From assembly GCA_910579055.1 (NCBI GenBank), contig CAJTSU010000143.1, forward strand, positions 1 to 9,081: 9,081 nucleotides of DNA. Direction: 5' to 3'. A program made the position numbers and the translations under genes. The DNA is from an uncultured Mailhella sp. (GTDB taxonomy: Bacteria > Desulfobacterota > Desulfovibrionia > Desulfovibrionales > Desulfovibrionaceae). The notes beneath the pieces are model-generated. The model saw only the letters and a list, made by a program, of their open reading frames with translations, did not search any database and was not told the origin of the DNA. Below are positions 7,317 through 9,081 of the stretch, one piece after another. Numbering within the stretch: position 1 is the stretch's first letter; each line of letters begins with the position of its first letter.

Positions 7317-7346
7317 ATTAGAAATTATTTTCAGTAAGGAGTTCTT

Positions 7347-7775
7347 ATGGATCAGACTCTCCTCTGGTTGCATCCTGTCATGCAGGTTTTCGCGCTGCTT
7401 CTGGGGATTTTTGCCATGTGGCAGGGCATGCAGCGTGTGGCCATGAATCATTTCAAAAAGAAAATTATTTTTCAGTGGAAATCCCATGTGCGCTGGGGCA
7501 GTCTGGCCATGATCCTGTGGATTGCCGGGGCGTTTGGCTTTTATGTGACACATGCTGTGTTTGGGGAAACGCATATCACCGGTATCCATGCCGTATTGGC
7601 GTGGTGGATCATCGCGTTGTGCGTTGCGGGGTTGCTGACCGGGGCCGTGATGGACAAGCGCAAGAAAAAACGCTTCTGGTTGCCGGTCGTACACGGCGGC
7701 CTGAATGTTTTGCTGCTCGTCCTTGTGCTGTTTGAGTGTTATACGGGGTATCAGATTTCCGGCTCTTTTCTTTAA
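7347..7775 (+). CDS. four-helix histidine-rich membrane protein, b-type-cytochrome-like (DUF4079-like)
   Basis: This 142-residue protein has four hydrophobic helices at about residues 10-29, 48-68, 80-101 and 112-136. Basic loops (about 30-46 and 102-110, DKRKKKRF) should be cytoplasmic. Histidines sit at helix ends: H9, H69 and H81 on the predicted periplasmic side, and H47 and H116 on the cytoplasmic side. That arrangement fits two b-hemes with bis-His ligation, as in cytochrome b561-type and DUF4079-like proteins, so a quinone- or heme-linked electron-transfer role is possible. Family assignment is by pattern only. AAGGAG (7336-7341) precedes the ATG by 5 bases and makes the start secure. 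The gene stands alone between repeat copies A and B. The next gene encodes a secreted heme-binding-family protein, but nothing shows that they are cotranscribed. Confidence 0.7.
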   Translation: MDQTLLWLHPVMQVFALLLGIFAMWQGMQRVAMNHFKKKIIFQWKSHVRWGSLAMILWIAGAFGFYVTHAVFGETHITGIHAVLAWWIIALCVAGLLTGAVMDKRKKKRFWLPVVHGGLNVLLLVLVLFECYTGYQISGSFL

Positions 7776-7816
7776 GTCAGCTTGACATTGAAATTATACA
7801 TGATTCGCTCTGCTGT

Positions 7817-7970
7817 AGAATAATGTTGAAAATAACCTTGGCCACCGGAGGCGCGATCTCAGCGAGCCCGTGTGGAACACGGGCTGAATATTGCCGCTCG
7901 TGCCGTAGTAAAAATACACGTCTCGCGCAGTACCATCAACCCGGTTCTACAACAGAACCCCCGTATAAAT
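7817..7970 (+). repeat. hairpin-dense interspersed repeat, copy B (shorter)
   Basis: The copy begins AGAATAATGTTGAA and carries the shared CCGGAGGCGCGA core (7845-7856). It then jumps directly to the 3' module shared with copy A. There AGCCCGTGT (7865-7873) pairs perfectly with ACACGGGCT (7877-7885) over a GGA loop, and GGTTCT (7943-7948) pairs with AGAACC (7954-7959). The 5' stem ATAGT/ACTAT of copies A and C is degraded here. Copy B therefore looks like an internally deleted, older or variant form. Confidence 0.7.
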
Positions 7971-7974
7971 CCTG

Positions 7975-8004
7975 TTGCAACTTGTTTCTGTTGCGGTGTA
8001 TAAG
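7975..8004 (+). promoter_or_regulatory. candidate promoter of the HbpS/GlcG-family gene
   Basis: TTGCAA (7975-7980, 4/6) and TATAAG (7999-8004, 5/6) are separated by 18 bases, just downstream of repeat copy B. This implies a leader of about 110 bases before the ATG at 8122. Confidence 0.35.
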
Positions 8005-8111
8005 AAGAGAAGTACGGATTAAAAGCTATGGAATGCGGCACGGAGCGGATATTTTTCCGTGGAGTGGAATGACATGGGGTTGTTCTTCCGAGTGCCGGTT
8101 CTAATATGTAT

Positions 8112-8117
8112 GGAGGT
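8112..8117 (+). promoter_or_regulatory. strong ribosome-binding site deciding the 8122 start
   Basis: GGAGGT lies 4 bases before the ATG at 8122. It places the start directly at a classic signal peptide and rules out the upstream in-frame GTG at 8059, which would put 21 extra non-signal residues in front. Confidence 0.85.
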
Positions 8118-8121
8118 CAAT

Positions 8122-8616
8122 ATGCGTCGTATTCTGCTCTCTTTTGCTCTGGTTCTCGCCCTGGCAATCCCTGCTTCTGCCGCTGTGGATACCGCCAAAC
8201 TCCAGCTGCCCGGCGATCTCACCCTGGCGCAGGCACAGAAAGTTATGGATGGCGCACTTGCCTTTGCCGTGAAACAGGGGGTGCCCATGAACATTACCAT
8301 TGTTGATGCGGGCGGTAACCTCAAGGCGTTTTACCGGATGGATGGTGCCTTCCTCGGAAGTGTCGATGTATCGATGAAAAAAGCCAAGACCGCGCGTCTG
8401 TTCAATATGTCTACCGCTCAGCTTGGCGCAGCTTCCCAACCTGGTCAGGAACTTTTCGGCATTGAGGTGACCAATGACGGTCTGGTTATCTTTGGCGGCG
8501 GCGAGCTGTTGAAGGACAAGAACGGCGTTATTGTCGGAGCCATCGGCGTGAGCGGTGGTTCGGTGCAGGAAGACACCAATGTGGCCAAGGCCGGGGTTGA
8601 AGCGTTGAACAAGTAA
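8122..8616 (+). CDS. secreted HbpS/GlcG-family (Haem_degrading-type) protein
   Basis: The 164-residue precursor has a signal peptide (MRR, hydrophobic core LLSFALVLALAI) with a likely signal-peptidase I site after PASA (residue 20). The mature part is a single GlcG/HbpS-type domain (PF03928-like). It shows LTLAQAQKVMDGALAFA (33-49), NITIVDAGGNLKAFYRMDGA (57-76), the KKAKTARLF helix (86-94), and a Gly-rich GLVIFGGGELLKDKNGVIVGAIGVSGG (120-146). Members bind or degrade heme in some species (HbpS) or are of unknown role linked to glycolate genes (GlcG). Which applies here cannot be told from sequence. The periplasmic location and the neighbouring cytochrome-like protein make heme handling a reasonable guess. 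A strong terminator lies about 95 bases after the stop, and the gene appears monocistronic. Confidence 0.88.
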   Translation: MRRILLSFALVLALAIPASAAVDTAKLQLPGDLTLAQAQKVMDGALAFAVKQGVPMNITIVDAGGNLKAFYRMDGAFLGSVDVSMKKAKTARLFNMSTAQLGAASQPGQELFGIEVTNDGLVIFGGGELLKDKNGVIVGAIGVSGGSVQEDTNVAKAGVEALNK

Positions 8617-8710
8617 CATTGCAGGGGCATCCCGAACCTGGACAAGTTTTTGGCCGACAGCAGAAGTAATCCGGCGTAGCGCAGGTATTTTTTTGTCGGG
8701 TCTGTCCTTA

Positions 8711-8757
8711 CCCCTTGTGGAATATTCTTCAAAGAGAATATTCCACAAGGGGTTTTT
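8711..8757 (+). terminator. Rho-independent terminator of the HbpS/GlcG-family gene
   Basis: A perfect 18-bp stem (8711-8728 with 8735-8752, starting CCCCTTGTGG) with a 6-base loop is followed by TTTTT at 8753-8757. It lies 94 bases after the stop codon, so the transcript should carry a 3' untranslated tail of about 130 bases. Confidence 0.9.
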
Positions 8758-8793
8758 GCTGGTGGAACGGCAGTAAATACCCGGAAAAGAATA

Positions 8794-8917
8794 CCTGTAA
8801 TTTCAGTTACAGGATAAAAATACAGGACTTGGAATCAGGAGCCCGCGTAAGCCGGCTGTGATCCCGGCTGGCTCAAGGCCGTCTCGACGGCATTTCCCCA
8901 AGCGGGTCACACTTTTT
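8794..8917 (+). ncRNA. candidate structured RNA or leader element, class unknown
   Basis: This stretch has several consecutive stems. CCTGTAA (8794-8800) pairs with TTACAGG (8807-8813) and could alternatively pair with TACAGG (8821-8826). An outer stem CCCGC (8842-8846) pairs with GCGGG (8902-8906) and encloses two hairpins: AGCCGG/CCGGCT (8850-8855 with 8864-8869) and GCCGT/ACGGC (8878-8882 with 8887-8891). A T6 run follows at 8913-8918. The words GGAATCAGG and GCTGTGATC recall cobalamin riboswitches, but the conserved GCCACTG, GGGAAGG and B12-box sequences are not visible, so I do not assign that class. No gene follows inside the window. Confidence 0.35.
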
Positions 8918-8970
8918 TGTCTCTTTGGAGCGTTTTGCTCTTGAACGTATCCTGTGTTCCGGCCCGCTCC

Positions 8971-9081
8971 AGAATAGTGTTGAAACTATCCTTGACCGCC
9001 GGAGGCGCGAGCGTTAGCGAGCATGGAGGGTGGGCCGCCCTTCGGGTGGCAACGCCGCAAGTGAATTGCGGCTACTCCGTC
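8971..9081 (+). repeat. hairpin-dense interspersed repeat, copy C (cut by the window end)
   Basis: It starts AGAATAGTGTTGAAACTATC and matches copy A at 41 of the first 43 bases, including the ATAGT/ACTAT stem (8974-8989) and the CCGGAGGCGCGAGCG core. It then diverges into other hairpins: a GC-rich stem around CCCTTCGGG (about 9035-9050) and GCCGCAA/TTGCGGC (9054-9072). The 5' module is therefore shared while the 3' module differs. The element continues beyond the window. Confidence 0.7.

Larger units (their letters stand above)
6907..7346. other. gene-free region holding repeat copy A
   Basis: No gene is supported in these 440 bases, although one open frame runs through the repeat. There is no clear intrinsic terminator after mrdA. 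The first part (about 6907-7013) is not recognisably repeated elsewhere in the window; it contains GGCTGTTGCAAAAGTC (about 6942-6957), which resembles ends of some insertion sequences, but no transposase is nearby. Repeat copy A fills 7014 to about 7285, and the last 60 bases hold the promoter-like and ribosome-binding sequences of the next gene. Confidence 0.6.
7776..8121. other. gene-free region holding repeat copy B and a leader
   Basis: No gene is supported in these 346 bases. Repeat copy B occupies about 7817-7970. The rest is the probable promoter and leader of the secreted protein gene: a TTGCAA/TATAAG box pair (7975-8004), then a CACGGA/TCCGTG stem (8039-8044 with 8056-8061), then the ribosome-binding site. 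No T-tailed terminator is visible after the upstream gene. Confidence 0.6.

Noticed and set aside
8794..8917. Complete cobalamin riboswitch
   Set aside because: Only short words are reminiscent. The conserved GCCACTG/GGGAAGG core and the GCCAGGAGACC-type B12 box are not found.
7014..9081. CRISPR array
   Set aside because: Only three copies are present, hundreds of bases apart and of unequal length, with genes between them and no regular spacers or cas genes.

Overview
The window looks like chromosomal DNA from a moderately GC-rich Gram-negative bacterium, most likely a member of the Desulfovibrionaceae (Desulfovibrio/Bilophila-like). This is inferred from the style of the proteins and of the hairpin-rich repeats; no rRNA or other taxonomic marker is present.

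Layout. Positions 17-50 hold a strong terminator for a rightward gene outside the window. Facing it on the minus strand are two overlapping small membrane-protein genes of unknown function (125-316 and 313-720). Upstream of them, also on the minus strand, is a YhcC-like radical SAM protein gene (855-1823). A 202-bp divergent region with promoter-like boxes for both directions separates it from the rod-shape cluster on the plus strand: mreB (2026-3066), mreC (3748-4650), mreD (4647-5114) and mrdA/PBP2 (5098-6906). MreB filaments, the MreC/MreD membrane partners and the PBP2 transpeptidase together form the elongasome that drives lateral-wall peptidoglycan synthesis. mreC, mreD and mrdA overlap end to end and are clearly one operon. 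mreB is separated from mreC by an unusually long gap of 681 bp that carries an imperfect terminal-inverted-repeat structure. rodA, the usual partner of mrdA, does not follow it in this window.

The right-hand 2.2 kb is different in character. Two genes, a four-helix histidine-rich membrane protein (7347-7775, b-type-cytochrome-like) and a secreted HbpS/GlcG-family protein (8122-8616), are embedded between three copies of a hairpin-dense interspersed repeat (starting near 7014, 7817 and 8971). The secreted gene ends in an 18-bp-stem terminator. Between this terminator and the third repeat lies a compact region that could fold as a structured RNA (about 8794-8917).

No complete new defence, mobile or biosynthetic system is visible. 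The items most worth a second look are the repeat family with structure-preserving changes, the inverted-repeat element inside the mreB-mreC gap, and the putative structured RNA near the right end.
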